Below are positions 9,113 through 17,851 of a stretch of 64,000 nt of DNA, in pieces (positions within the stretch are counted from its first letter, which is position 1; every line of letters begins with the position of its first letter). The translations under genes were made by a program, and so were the position numbers. The stretch lies in assembly GCF_042683125.1 (NCBI RefSeq), contig NZ_JBHUIY010000001.1, positions 1 through 64,000 on the forward strand. Reading direction: 5' to 3'. The notes under the pieces were generated by a model. The model was not told the origin of the DNA and ran no database searches. It saw nothing but the letters and a program-made list of their open reading frames with translations. The stretch comes from Phaeospirillum tilakii (GTDB lineage: Bacteria; Pseudomonadota; Alphaproteobacteria; Rhodospirillales; Magnetospirillaceae).

Positions 9113-10024
9113 TCAGTTCATTTCACTATGGAGCAACAGGAGACAGCCGAAGACGATCAGCAGGATGCCGAGGCTGTCGCGGCGGCTGGGGCGCTGGCGG
9201 AAGGCGCGCAGGGCGACGAACTGGGCGAACGGCACCTCGATCAGGGCCAGGGTGCGGACATTGGCGGCGCTGGTCTGGGCAAAGGCCAGGAACCAGAATT
9301 GCGAGGCCAGCGCCCCCATCAGCCCGGCCAGCAGCGACGGGCGCCACAGGCGCAGCAGCGCGACCAGGGTCGCCCGTTGCCGCCACAGCAGATACAGCGA
9401 CAGCGCGGCGGCCTGGAGGGTCAGCGCCGCCGCCAGGGTGACGGCGGCGGCCGTCAGCAGGTCGGCATGCGGCAGGCTGGTCACCGCGCCGCGAAATCCC
9501 ACCGCCGACAGCGCGAACAGCGCCGCCGCCCCCAGGCCCAGCCCGGCGGCGGTCAGGCCGTCGCGGCGGTCGGCGGCGGCGCCGTCGCCCCGTCGCGCCA
9601 GCAGGATCACCCCCAGGGTCGCCAGCCCGATCGCCAGCGCGGTGGACAGGCGCAGCGGATCACCCAGCAGCACCAGCCCGAACAGCGCCACCTGGACCGG
9701 CTCGGTCTTGATGTAGGCGGTCGAGACCACGAACGAACGCCGGCTCATCGTCGCCAGCATCAGCGCGGTCGCCAGCACCTGGGTCAGCGCCCCCGCCACC
9801 ACCCAGCCCCAGAACGAGGCCGGCGGCAGCGGCGGCGCCTCGCCCGAGGCCAGCACCAGCCCGCCCAGGAACAGCAGCGCGAACGGCGCCCCGAACAGGA
9901 AGCGGACATGGGTCGCGCCGACCGTGCCCAGCCGCCCGGTCAGATCCCGCTGCATCGCGTTGCGCGCGGTCTGCGCCGCCGCCGCCGCCACCGTCAGCAG
10001 CGGCCAGCCCAACAGCCATCCCAT
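9113..10024 (-). CDS. EamA/DMT-superfamily permease
   Basis: An inner-membrane protein of 303 residues with about ten hydrophobic segments in two homologous halves, the layout of drug/metabolite transporters. It begins MGWLLGWPLLTVAAAAAQ at ATG 10024, preceded by GGAGGAAC at good spacing; the open frame continues upstream only through the intergenic repeat. A conserved-looking stretch near residue 90 (STAYIKTEPVQVALFG) resembles the EamA substrate region. Substrate unknown. Confidence 0.8.
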   Translation of the reverse strand: MGWLLGWPLLTVAAAAAQTARNAMQRDLTGRLGTVGATHVRFLFGAPFALLFLGGLVLASGEAPPLPPASFWGWVVAGALTQVLATALMLATMSRRSFVVSTAYIKTEPVQVALFGLVLLGDPLRLSTALAIGLATLGVILLARRGDGAAADRRDGLTAAGLGLGAAALFALSAVGFRGAVTSLPHADLLTAAAVTLAAALTLQAAALSLYLLWRQRATLVALLRLWRPSLLAGLMGALASQFWFLAFAQTSAANVRTLALIEVPFAQFVALRAFRQRPSRRDSLGILLIVFGCLLLLHSEMN

Positions 10025-10043
10025 CCTGTTCCTCCTTCCCCTC

Positions 10044-10205
10044 GCGGGCTCCGCCCACACCCGCCAAGGGCCGAAGGCCCTTGGATCCCTTTCCCTGCCC
10101 TTCGCGCGGCAAACGCCCGCGCCCAAGCTGAAAGGCCGGTCCATGCCCGACCCCCAATGGGTTCCAAGGGCCTTGCGGCCCTTGGCGGGTGTGGGCGGAG
10201 CCCGC
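10044..10205. repeat. Extragenic palindromic element, full copy
   Basis: Two inverted arms of about 42 bp (left 10044-10086, right about 10160-10205) share GCGGGCTCCGCCCACACCCG and the inner palindrome CCAAGGGCC..GGCCCTTGG. They enclose a core of about 75 bp with CCCTTCGCGCGGCAAACGCC and GCCCGACC. The same arms and core recur through the window. It lies between the permease start and the 3' end of the acylase gene. Confidence 0.85.
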
Positions 10206-10225
10206 ATAACTTCATGGTATGCGCG

Positions 10226-12583
10226 TTACTCCGCCGGCGGCGCCAGGGTCAGCAGCCAGGTCCCGCCACCGTCGAGCCGGACCGGCCGATTGTCGCGCCA
10301 CGCCCGCAGCAGGTCGGCGTAATGGGGCGACTGGGGGTGGGCCGACTGGCCGGGGACGATGACGAAGCGGCTGGCGGCGGGATCGGCGAGGTCGAACACC
10401 GCGCGCAGCCCGGGGCCGTGGACATGGGGGAAGCGCGGCCCGTCGAGGCGGTAGCCGCCCTGGTTGACGGTGGCGTTGTCGCCGTCGGTCGGCACGGTGC
10501 GGGCGGCCCAGTCGCGCAGCAGCGGCACCCGGGCCAGCACCGGCGGGACGAAGCGGGCGGCGTGGGCCTCGCCCCAGCGCAGCGCCGCCGGCTCGCGGTG
10601 CCAGTCGGCGCGCAGGTCGGTCAGGGTCTGTTCCAGGCTGCGTTCGATCATCTCGTCGCAGCCTTCCACCGCCGGGGTCGAGACGTCGTCGCACCAGCCG
10701 CGATGGTGGGTCAGCACCTCGATCAGCAGGGCGATGCGGGCGGGGGCGTCCGGCTCGGCCAGTTCGGGCGCCTCGTCGGCGAAGATCGCCTGGGCCAGAT
10801 GCTGGGCCCAGCTCGCCAGCAGCAGCGGTTCGGGGCGGTCGCGGCTGGCCTCGCCGGTCCAGTCGGCCAGCAGCCGCACCGCGGCGCGGCCGCGTTCCGA
10901 GGCCGGCTCGACCGCCGCCAGCAGGTCCTTCAGCTCGACCGCCTGCAACGAGACGATGTCGCCCTGGATCGCGTTCATCGCCTCGGCGGTCAGGTCGCGG
11001 CGCTGGTCGAGCAGTTCGTGCAGCCGGCGGCTGCGGTAGGGCGGCGGCCACGCCCCGGCGATCTGCGCCGCCAGCTTGGAATCGGTGGTGGGGCGGTCGT
11101 TGGCGTTGATCAGCACCCCGCCGCGCGGATTGACCGTCTGCGGCAGCCGGCCGGGCGGCAGCCAGCCGATCCAGTCGCCATTGCCGGTCCAGCCCTTGGC
11201 CGGCAGCAGCCCGCTGGCGTTGCGCCGCAACGGAATCCGGCCGATGGTGGCCAGGGCGATGGTGCCGTCGCGGTCGGCATAGCCGATGTTGAGCGCCGGG
11301 GCCTGCACCTCGCGCAGCGCGGCCGACACCCCCGCCCAGTCCTGGGCCAGCCCGATCCGCATCAGCGCCTGCGCCGCCGGATCGTCGTTCGACAGCAGGG
11401 TGGCGGCCAGCGCCACCACCTCGCCCGGCCCGGCCAGATCGGGGGCGATCAGGTCGGAGATCACCGGGCCGTGCCGGGTCTCGCGCACGGTCATGGCCAC
11501 GTCGGCGCCGCCCTTGACCCGGATCGTCTCGTCGCGGGTGGTGAACGGGCGGATCCCCTCCGGGGTGCGGTAGCCCCGCTCGCCCTCCAGCTTCTCGACG
11601 AACAGATCGACGGTGTCGGCCTCGGCCGAGGTGATCCCCCAGGCGAAGCGGTCGGTGCGGCCGATCACCGGAAAGGGCAGGCCGGGGGCGGTGGCCCCGA
11701 CCACATGCAGCCCCGGCGCCTCCAGTTCGGCGAGATACCAGGGCGAGGGGGTGGCGAGGCCGAGATGGGGGTCGTTGGCCAGCAGCGGCTTGCCGCTGGC
11801 GCTGCGGCCGCCCGCCACCACCCAGATGTTCGAGGCCGGCTCGGCCCGCGCCGCCGCCGGCAGCGCGGCGAGCAGGGCGCGGGCGCCCGCGTCCGACAAG
11901 GCGGCGCCGTCGCCCAGGCCGGGGAACAGTTCGCGCAGCCGCTGCGGCGGCAGATGGCGCAGCAGGCGGGCGCGCAGGATGTCGTCGCGCCACGCCCCGG
12001 ACAGGTTGAGCGCCATCAGCTTGTGCCACAGCAGCGAATCCGCCGCCTGCCACGGCTCGGGGCTGTCGCCCAGCAGGGTCAGCTCAAGCGGCAGCGAGCG
12101 GCCGGGCTGGGCCAGCCAGGCATTGACCCCGGCGGCATAGGCGCCCAGCGCCGCGCGGGTGGCGGGGTCGAGCCGGGGCAGGGTGGCCTCGGCGAGGCGG
12201 CGCAGGCCGAGGGTGCGCATGAAGCGGTCATTGTCGAGCCCGGCCGGCCCGACCAGTTCGGCCAGCCGGCCCGACCCGGCCCGGCGCATCAGCTCCATCT
12301 GGGCGAAGCGGTCCTGGGCGTGGACGAAGCCGAGCGCGAACCACAGATCGTCGCGGCTGGCGGCGCGCAGATGGGGCACGCCATATTCGTCACGGGCGAT
12401 GGTGACCGGCTGGGACAGCCCGGCCAGTTCGATCCGCCCCGACAGGCGGGGCAGCGGGCTCATCAGCCACAGCCAGCCCGCCGCGACCGCCAGCAGCAGG
12501 CCGAGCAGGGCGAAGCCGGCGGCGGTCCGCAGCCGGCGACGGCGGAGCGGACGGCCGGCGGCCGCGGCGAGTTCCGTGACCAT
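10226..12583 (-). CDS. Penicillin acylase family (Ntn-hydrolase) protein
   Basis: An N-terminal-nucleophile amidohydrolase of 785 residues. It starts at ATG 12583 with an N-terminal membrane helix (FALLGLLLAVAAGWLWL), then the alpha-subunit region (ARDEYGVPHLRAAS, FVHAQDRFAQMELMRR). The self-cleavage and nucleophile site is Ser in EPASNIWVVAG, with LANDPHLGLATP after it. The conserved Asn of LINANDRPT and the C-terminal HGPGLRAVFDL follow. Family members hydrolyse penicillins, aculeacin-like lipopeptides or acyl-homoserine lactones; which applies is open. It would be membrane-tethered and periplasmic. Confidence 0.87.
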   Translation of the reverse strand: MVTELAAAAGRPLRRRRLRTAAGFALLGLLLAVAAGWLWLMSPLPRLSGRIELAGLSQPVTIARDEYGVPHLRAASRDDLWFALGFVHAQDRFAQMELMRRAGSGRLAELVGPAGLDNDRFMRTLGLRRLAEATLPRLDPATRAALGAYAAGVNAWLAQPGRSLPLELTLLGDSPEPWQAADSLLWHKLMALNLSGAWRDDILRARLLRHLPPQRLRELFPGLGDGAALSDAGARALLAALPAAARAEPASNIWVVAGGRSASGKPLLANDPHLGLATPSPWYLAELEAPGLHVVGATAPGLPFPVIGRTDRFAWGITSAEADTVDLFVEKLEGERGYRTPEGIRPFTTRDETIRVKGGADVAMTVRETRHGPVISDLIAPDLAGPGEVVALAATLLSNDDPAAQALMRIGLAQDWAGVSAALREVQAPALNIGYADRDGTIALATIGRIPLRRNASGLLPAKGWTGNGDWIGWLPPGRLPQTVNPRGGVLINANDRPTTDSKLAAQIAGAWPPPYRSRRLHELLDQRRDLTAEAMNAIQGDIVSLQAVELKDLLAAVEPASERGRAAVRLLADWTGEASRDRPEPLLLASWAQHLAQAIFADEAPELAEPDAPARIALLIEVLTHHRGWCDDVSTPAVEGCDEMIERSLEQTLTDLRADWHREPAALRWGEAHAARFVPPVLARVPLLRDWAARTVPTDGDNATVNQGGYRLDGPRFPHVHGPGLRAVFDLADPAASRFVIVPGQSAHPQSPHYADLLRAWRDNRPVRLDGGGTWLLTLAPPAE

Positions 12584-12757
12584 GCGTGTCCCCACCCTGG
12601 TTGAAGCCGGATGTCGCTGCCGACATATCCACAGGTACCGCCATCCCCCCGAAGCTGTAAAGCGAAAGCGGCCTCGGCGGGACTGGGCGCGGGCCGGCCG
12701 GCGTGCTATAGGGGCAGGCTGCTGTGCTCTCACCGCAATGGATATCGAGTTCGCAAG

Positions 12758-13162
12758 ATGATCGGAAAGTTGAACCACGTCGCCCTGGCGGTGCCGGATC
12801 TGGCCGCCGCCGCCGCGCTGTATCGCGACACCCTCGGCGCCTCGGTGTCCGAGCCGCTCGACCAGCCGGCCCATGGCGTCACCGTGGTGTTCGTCACCCT
12901 GCCCAACACCAAGATCGAGCTGGTCCATCCGCTCGGCGACAGCTCGCCGCTGGCCGGCTTCCTCGCCAAGAACCCGGCCGGGGGCATCCATCACATCTGC
13001 TACGAGGTCGAGGACATCCTCGCCGCCCGCGACCGGCTCAAGGCCAGCGGCGCCCGGGTGCTGGGCGACGGCGAGCCGAAGATCGGCGCCCACGGCAAGC
13101 CGGTGCTGTTCCTCCATCCCAAGGACTTCCTCGGCACCCTGGTCGAGCTGGAACAGGCCTGA
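12758..13162 (+). CDS. mce: Methylmalonyl-CoA epimerase
   Basis: Interconverts (2R)- and (2S)-methylmalonyl-CoA in propionyl-CoA metabolism. A 134-residue vicinal oxygen chelate protein with the metal ligands expected: His7 (KLNHVALAV), His in GGIHHICYEV, and Glu in LVELEQA at the C-terminus. Start ATG 12758 opens MIGKLNHVAL, matching family length; the upstream open frame is non-coding in appearance. It is followed 14 bp later by the tag gene on the same strand. No mutase gene is nearby. Confidence 0.9.
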   Translation: MIGKLNHVALAVPDLAAAAALYRDTLGASVSEPLDQPAHGVTVVFVTLPNTKIELVHPLGDSSPLAGFLAKNPAGGIHHICYEVEDILAARDRLKASGARVLGDGEPKIGAHGKPVLFLHPKDFLGTLVELEQA

Positions 13163-13176
13163 CGGCGGAGGGGGCG

Positions 13177-13716
13177 ATGAGCGGATATTGCGACGTCGCC
13201 CCCGGCCATCCCTTCCATGGCCCCTATCACGAGCAGGAATACGGCTTCCCGCTCGACGACGACCGGGCGCTGTTCGAGCGGCTCTGTCTCGAAATCTTCC
13301 AGGCCGGGCTGTCCTGGCTGATCGTGCTGAAGAAGCGGCCGGCGCTGGTCGCCGCCTTCGACGGGTTCGAGCCGGCCCGGGTCGCCGCCTATGGCGAGGC
13401 CGAGCGCGCCCGCCTGCTGGCCGATGCCGGCATCATCCGCAACCGCCGCAAGATCGACGCGGTGATCGCCAACGCCGCGACCGTCGAACGGCTGCGGGCC
13501 GAACATGGCTCGTTCGCCGCCTGGATCGCCGCCCACCATCCCCGTGACAAGGCTTCCTGGGTGCGGCTGTTCGGCCAGACCTTCCGCTTCACCGGCGGCG
13601 AGGTGGTCGGCGAGTTCCTGATGAGCATCGCCATCCTGCCCGGCGCCCACCGCGAGGATTGCCCGGTCCAGGCCCGCATCCGCGCCCTCGATCCGCCCTG
13701 GGCGCGCGGCGGCTGA
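13177..13716 (+). CDS. tag: DNA-3-methyladenine glycosylase I
   Basis: Base-excision repair enzyme that removes 3-methyladenine from DNA. The 179-residue protein carries the zinc-snap residues of the family: Cys5 (SGYCDV), His18 (PYHEQEYGFP), and His and Cys in PGAHREDCPVQ near the C-terminus. The catalytic-pocket segment EIFQAGLSWLIVLKKR is intact. It starts at ATG 13177 after GGAGGGGGCG. It sits close behind mce and may share its transcript, without an obvious functional link. Confidence 0.93.
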   Translation: MSGYCDVAPGHPFHGPYHEQEYGFPLDDDRALFERLCLEIFQAGLSWLIVLKKRPALVAAFDGFEPARVAAYGEAERARLLADAGIIRNRRKIDAVIANAATVERLRAEHGSFAAWIAAHHPRDKASWVRLFGQTFRFTGGEVVGEFLMSIAILPGAHREDCPVQARIRALDPPWARGG

Positions 13717-13747
13717 TCCCTTGTCCTCGCCGCGCCCGACAATTGAC

Positions 13748-13793
13748 GGGTTCCAAGGGCCTTGCGGCCCTTGGCGGGTATGGGCGGAGCCCA
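13748..13793. repeat. Extragenic palindromic element, right half only
   Basis: One arm, GGGTTCCAAGGGCCTTGCGG followed by CCCTTGGCGGGTATGGGCGG and AGCCCA. It matches the right arm of the full element at 10.1 kb. No left arm or core is present. Confidence 0.8.
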
Positions 13794-13872
13794 TAAAAAC
13801 GACCGATTCTTGTCGGCGCGGCAAGGATCGGCCACCATCACTCCGGTTCCGACAAGAAAAGGAGTGTGGAAC

Positions 13873-14526
13873 GTGCAAGTGATCATCTGGGATGGCGAGA
13901 CCCTTCATCTCGCCGAAGCGGGCATCGACGGCGACAGCCCGACGCTCGCGGCCGCCGGGGACCGTCCCCTGATCCAGGCCCGGCGCGACGAATCCTTCCT
14001 CGAAGACCGGTTCGCCCTGTTCTACGAGGATGTGCGCGACCTGGACGCCATCAACGCGATGGTGGTGGTACCGACCCGTGACGAGGGGTTCGGTTTCCTT
14101 GCCGGGATCACCGCCTTCGTCGTCCGTGACGGCGCCGACGCGTTTCGCGACGCGACCGGGGCCGATCTCGCCTGGCTCGACGCCCATCCGTGGTGGCTGC
14201 GCCGGGGCCCCGGGGTGCGGGCGCAGTTGCAGGGCGAGGTTCGCCACGCCCGCGATCTGGCCGAGGGTGAATGGAAGCCGCAGATGGAGCTGATCCTGCC
14301 CGACGGGCCGCAGATCCGGCACCAGACCTTCCTCAGCGCGATGCTGGGCAAGCATCTGGAGCATGTGGTGGCGGTCGAGGCCGAGCCGGTCGGCGAGCGG
14401 CTGATCCTCAAGGCGATGTTCGCCGACGCGGCGGCCGAGGCGGTCCAGGCCGATTTCGCCGCCCAGTTCGACAGCGGTGCCGACGGGGCGTTCGAATACA
14501 AGGCGCCCTGGCTGACGATCCATTAG
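13873..14526 (+). CDS. Protein of unknown function, 217 aa
   Basis: I do not recognise this protein. The start is probably GTG 13873 (VQVIIWDGETLHLAEAGI), placed 8 bp after GGAG in AAAAGGAG; no ATG fits. It has no signal peptide or membrane helix and is acidic, with Trp-rich stretches (LAWLDAHPWWLRRGPG). It ends in APWLTIH. The high G/C at third codon positions and the good ribosome site support a real gene. It lies alone between a repeat element and the convergent aspS gene. A cytoplasmic location is inferred. Confidence 0.7.
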   Translation: MQVIIWDGETLHLAEAGIDGDSPTLAAAGDRPLIQARRDESFLEDRFALFYEDVRDLDAINAMVVVPTRDEGFGFLAGITAFVVRDGADAFRDATGADLAWLDAHPWWLRRGPGVRAQLQGEVRHARDLAEGEWKPQMELILPDGPQIRHQTFLSAMLGKHLEHVVAVEAEPVGERLILKAMFADAAAEAVQADFAAQFDSGADGAFEYKAPWLTIH

Positions 14527-14586
14527 GACCGTCCGCCCCGCTCTCCGGAGGAGAGGGCTCCGGAGGGGGGCGGATGGCGCGGAGGC

Positions 14587-16377
14587 TCAGGCCTCCTTCT
14601 TGGCGGTCTTGGGCAGGTCGAGCTTGATGTGCAGTTCGCGCAGCCGTTCCGGCAGGACGGCGGCGGGCGCCTGCATCAGCAGATCCTGGGCCTGCTGGTT
14701 CATCGGGAACAGGATCACCTCGCGGATGTTGGGCTCGTCGGCCAGCAGCATCACGATGCGATCGACCCCCGGCGCCGCGCCGCCATGCGGGGGCGCGCCG
14801 TACTTGAAGGCGTTGAGCATGCCGCCGAAATGCTCCTCGACATGGGCGGCGCTGTAGCCGGCGATCTCGAACGCCTTGTACATGATGTCGGGGCGATGGT
14901 TGCGGATCGCGCCCGACGACAGTTCGACGCCGTTACAGATGATGTCGTACTGATAGGCGTTGATGGTCAGCGGGTCCTGGGTCAGCAGCGCTTCCATGCC
15001 GCCCTGCGGCATCGAGAACGGGTTGTGCGAGAACTCGACCAACCCGGTGTCCTCGTTCAGCTCGTACATCGGGAAATCGACGGTCCAGCAGAACTTGAAC
15101 ACGTCCTTTTCGAGCAGATCCAGCTCGTTGCCCAGCTTGATGCGGACCTGACCGGCGAACTTGGCCGCCGGGAGCGCCTTGTCGCAGGCGAAGAACACCG
15201 CGTCGCCGTCCTGGAGGTTGGCGGCGGCCCGGATCTGCGCGACCCGCTCGGGGTCGAGATTCTTGGCGATCGGACCCTTGGGGCCGTCGGCGGCGAACTG
15301 GATGTAGCCGAGCCCGCCGGCGCCGTTCTCGCGCGCCCATTCATTGAGCTTGTCGAACCACGAGCGCGGCTGGGTGGCGGCGCCGGGGGCCGGGATGGCG
15401 CGCACCACCGCGCCCTGGGCCACCAGCTTGGCGAACAGGCCGAAGCCCGAATCGCGGAACGCCTCGGTGACGTCGGCGATGACGATCGGGTTGCGCAAAT
15501 CGGGCTTGTCCGAGCCGTATTTCAGCATCGCCTCGGCATAGGGGATGCGGGGGAACGGCGCCGGCGTGACGGCGCGGCCGCCGCCGAATTCGCGGAACAC
15601 CCCTTCCAGCACCGGCTCGATCGCGGCGAACACGTCGTCCTGGGTGACGTAGCTCATCTCGAAATCGAGCTGGTAGAACTCGCCCGGGCTGCGGTCGGCG
15701 CGCCCGGCCTCGTCACGGAAACAGGGGGCGATCTGGAAATAGCGGTCGAAGCCGGCGACCATCAGCAGCTGCTTGAACTGCTGCGGCGCCTGGGGCAGGG
15801 CGTAGAACTTGCCGGGATGCAGGCGCGACGGCACCAGATAGTCGCGCGCCCCTTCCGGGCTGCTGGCGGTCAGGATCGGAGTCTGGAACTCGGTGAAGCC
15901 CTGGGCCTGCATCGCGTTGCGCAGATAGGCGATCACCTTGGCGCGCAGGATCATGTTGGCGTGGACGTCCTCGCGCCGCAGGTCGAGGAAGCGGTATTTC
16001 AGCCGCATGTCCTCGGGGTATTCCTGCTCGCCGGCCACCTGCATCGGCAGCACCTCGGCCATCGCCTGGATCTCGACCGCCGCCACCTTCAGCTCGATCT
16101 CGCCGCTGGGCAGGCGGGGATTGACCGTCTCGGCCGAGCGCAGCACCACCTCGCCGGTGACGGTGACCACGCTTTCCGGCCGGGCGCCTTCGAGGATCGA
16201 GAACACCGGGCTCGAAATGTCGGCGACGCACTGGGTCACGCCATAATGGTCGCGCAGATCGACGAACAGCAGGTTGCCGTGGTCGCGCTTGCGGTGGACC
16301 CAGCCCGACAGCCGAACCTGGCTGCCGGCATCGCTGGCCCGCAACTGGCCGCAGGTGTGGGTGCGGTAGACGTGCAT
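14587..16377 (-). CDS. aspS: Aspartyl-tRNA synthetase (probably non-discriminating)
   Basis: Charges tRNA with aspartate. At 596 residues it is a full bacterial-type class IIb synthetase: an OB-fold anticodon domain (SGWVHRKRDHGNLLFVDLRD), motif 2 (CFRDEAGRADRSPGEFYQLD), the bacterial GAD insertion and motif 3 (APGVDRIVMLL). His33 in RKRDHGN occupies the position where non-discriminating AspRS enzymes carry His and tRNA-Asp-specific ones carry Leu, so it may also aspartylate tRNA-Asn for GatCAB. That reading rests on remembered family data. The start ATG 16377 gives MHVYRTHTCGQL. Confidence 0.96.
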   Translation of the reverse strand: MHVYRTHTCGQLRASDAGSQVRLSGWVHRKRDHGNLLFVDLRDHYGVTQCVADISSPVFSILEGARPESVVTVTGEVVLRSAETVNPRLPSGEIELKVAAVEIQAMAEVLPMQVAGEQEYPEDMRLKYRFLDLRREDVHANMILRAKVIAYLRNAMQAQGFTEFQTPILTASSPEGARDYLVPSRLHPGKFYALPQAPQQFKQLLMVAGFDRYFQIAPCFRDEAGRADRSPGEFYQLDFEMSYVTQDDVFAAIEPVLEGVFREFGGGRAVTPAPFPRIPYAEAMLKYGSDKPDLRNPIVIADVTEAFRDSGFGLFAKLVAQGAVVRAIPAPGAATQPRSWFDKLNEWARENGAGGLGYIQFAADGPKGPIAKNLDPERVAQIRAAANLQDGDAVFFACDKALPAAKFAGQVRIKLGNELDLLEKDVFKFCWTVDFPMYELNEDTGLVEFSHNPFSMPQGGMEALLTQDPLTINAYQYDIICNGVELSSGAIRNHRPDIMYKAFEIAGYSAAHVEEHFGGMLNAFKYGAPPHGGAAPGVDRIVMLLADEPNIREVILFPMNQQAQDLLMQAPAAVLPERLRELHIKLDLPKTAKKEA

Positions 16378-16747
16378 GGTGGGGGTGACTCCGTGCTTCT
16401 TCGGACGGCCTCGCGGCCCGGAACCGCGAAGAAACGCACCGGCCGCCCCGGTTTGTCAAGGCGGGAATCGCGTGGTTCCGAGGGAAGGAAAGCAGCGGGC
16501 GCCGCCCGCACCCGCCGAGGGCCACAAGGCCCTTGGACCCCAGGCCTTGTCCTGCGGACTCCCGACCCTCGACGGGATCCAAAGGGCCCTCGGCCCGGGG
16601 CCGGGTGTGGGCGGCGCCCACATCCTGCCTGGGGCGATCTTTCGATGTCCGGCCTTACCATAAATTGTCCGGACCTTGCCTCGCCGGGGGAAACCCGCTA
16701 ACGTGCCGACCTCGGTATAAGCGCTTGATTGCACGACGGGTTCGGGG
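16378..16747. other. Divergent promoter region holding one repeat element
   Basis: This 370-bp spacer separates aspS (minus) from the aminotransferase gene (plus), so it must hold both promoters. Positions 16495-16621 are a full but diverged palindromic element. The only AT-richer stretch lies at 16655-16735. I could not assign -35/-10 boxes with confidence. Confidence 0.5.
16495..16621. repeat. Extragenic palindromic element, diverged full copy
   Basis: Inverted arms GCGGGCGCCGCCCGCACCCG and CCGGGTGTGGGCGGCGCCCA surround a shortened core. The inner palindromes (GAGGGCCACAAGGCCCTT; AAGGGCCCTCGG) differ from other copies but keep their pairing, so the structure rather than the sequence appears conserved. 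Confidence 0.7.
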
Positions 16748-17851
16748 ATGGCCGGGGGTATCGCGTTCAATGACCTGTCCCGGCGGAGCGCGGCGATGGC
16801 GGAAGTGCTCGACGCCACCGCCCGGCGGGTGATCGCTGGCGGCTGGTATGTTCTCGGCCCGGAACTGGACGGATTCGAGCGCGAATTCGCCGCCTATTGC
16901 GGCCTCGCCCACGCCGTCGGCGTCGCCAGCGGCAGCGACGCGCTGGAACTGGCGTTGCGCGCCCTCGGGCTGGGGCCGGGGGCGGTGGTCGTCACCGTCG
17001 CCAATGCCGGCTTCTATGCCACCGCCGCGATCCTGGCGGTCGGCGCCACCCCCCGTTATGTCGATGTCGCGGCCGAGACCGGTCTGCTCGATCCCGCCGC
17101 CCTGGGGCCGCTGCTGGCGGCGGGGCCGGTGGCGGCGCTGATCGTGCCCCATCTCTACGGCCGGCTGGCGCCGATGGCGGAGATCCTGGCGCTGTGCCGG
17201 CCGCGCCGGGTGGCGGTGATCGAGGATTGCGCCCAGGCCCACGGGGCGCAACGCGACGGAAGGCGGGCCGGGGCCTTCGGCGCGGTCGGCTGCTTCAGCT
17301 TCTACCCGACCAAGAATCTCGGCGCGCTCGGCGACGGCGGCGCCCTGGTCACCGACGATCCGGCCCTGGCCGGGCGGCTCCGCGCCCTGCGCCAATATGG
17401 CTGGGGCGACAAATACCATGTCGAGCTGCCGGGCGGGCGCAACAGCCGGCTCGACGAGATGCAGGCGGCGTTCCTGCGGGTCGGGCTGCCGGCGCTCGAC
17501 GGCTGGAACCGCCGCCGCCGCGCCATCGCCGACCGCTACCGCGCCGGGCTGCGCCATCCCCGGGTGGTCTGCCCGCCGCCCGGCGGCGCCGACGACGTCG
17601 CCCATCTGTTCGTGCTGCGCTGCGCCGGGCGTGACGCGCTGGCCGCCCATCTCGCCGCGCGGGGGATCGGCTGCGCGGTGCATTACCCGGTGCCCGACCA
17701 TCGCCAGCCCGGCTGGCGCGACGCCGACGCCGGGGCCGGGACGCTGCCGGTGACCGAGCGGCGGGCGGCCGAGATCCTGTCGCTGCCCTGCTATCCCGAG
17801 CTGGAGGATGACGAGGTCGCGGCCGTCATCGATGCCGTCAATGCGTGGTGA
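16748..17851 (+). CDS. DegT/DnrJ/EryC1 sugar aminotransferase (FdtB/QdtB-like)
   Basis: PLP-dependent transaminase that puts an amino group on a 3-keto-6-deoxy sugar nucleotide. Of 367 residues, the PLP-Lys lies in FSFYPTKNLGALGDGGAL, with the preceding cofactor Asp in AVIEDCAQAHGA and the substrate motif NSRLDEMQAAF. Two genes on, a fused acetyltransferase/3,4-ketoisomerase supports a dTDP-3-amino-3,6-dideoxyhexose product. The gene starts at ATG 16748, and its end overlaps the glycosyltransferase start by 11 bp. Fuc3N or Qui3N cannot be distinguished here. Confidence 0.87.
   Translation: MAGGIAFNDLSRRSAAMAEVLDATARRVIAGGWYVLGPELDGFEREFAAYCGLAHAVGVASGSDALELALRALGLGPGAVVVTVANAGFYATAAILAVGATPRYVDVAAETGLLDPAALGPLLAAGPVAALIVPHLYGRLAPMAEILALCRPRRVAVIEDCAQAHGAQRDGRRAGAFGAVGCFSFYPTKNLGALGDGGALVTDDPALAGRLRALRQYGWGDKYHVELPGGRNSRLDEMQAAFLRVGLPALDGWNRRRRAIADRYRAGLRHPRVVCPPPGGADDVAHLFVLRCAGRDALAAHLAARGIGCAVHYPVPDHRQPGWRDADAGAGTLPVTERRAAEILSLPCYPELEDDEVAAVIDAVNAW

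Noticed and set aside
10086..10160. Core of the palindromic element as a small coding gene
   Set aside because: Cores occur inverted and truncated elsewhere with no frame preserved.
8981..12604. A 1207-codon plus-strand frame across the permease and acylase genes
   Set aside because: It crosses two well-supported genes and a repeat element on the other strand and has no recognisable domain.
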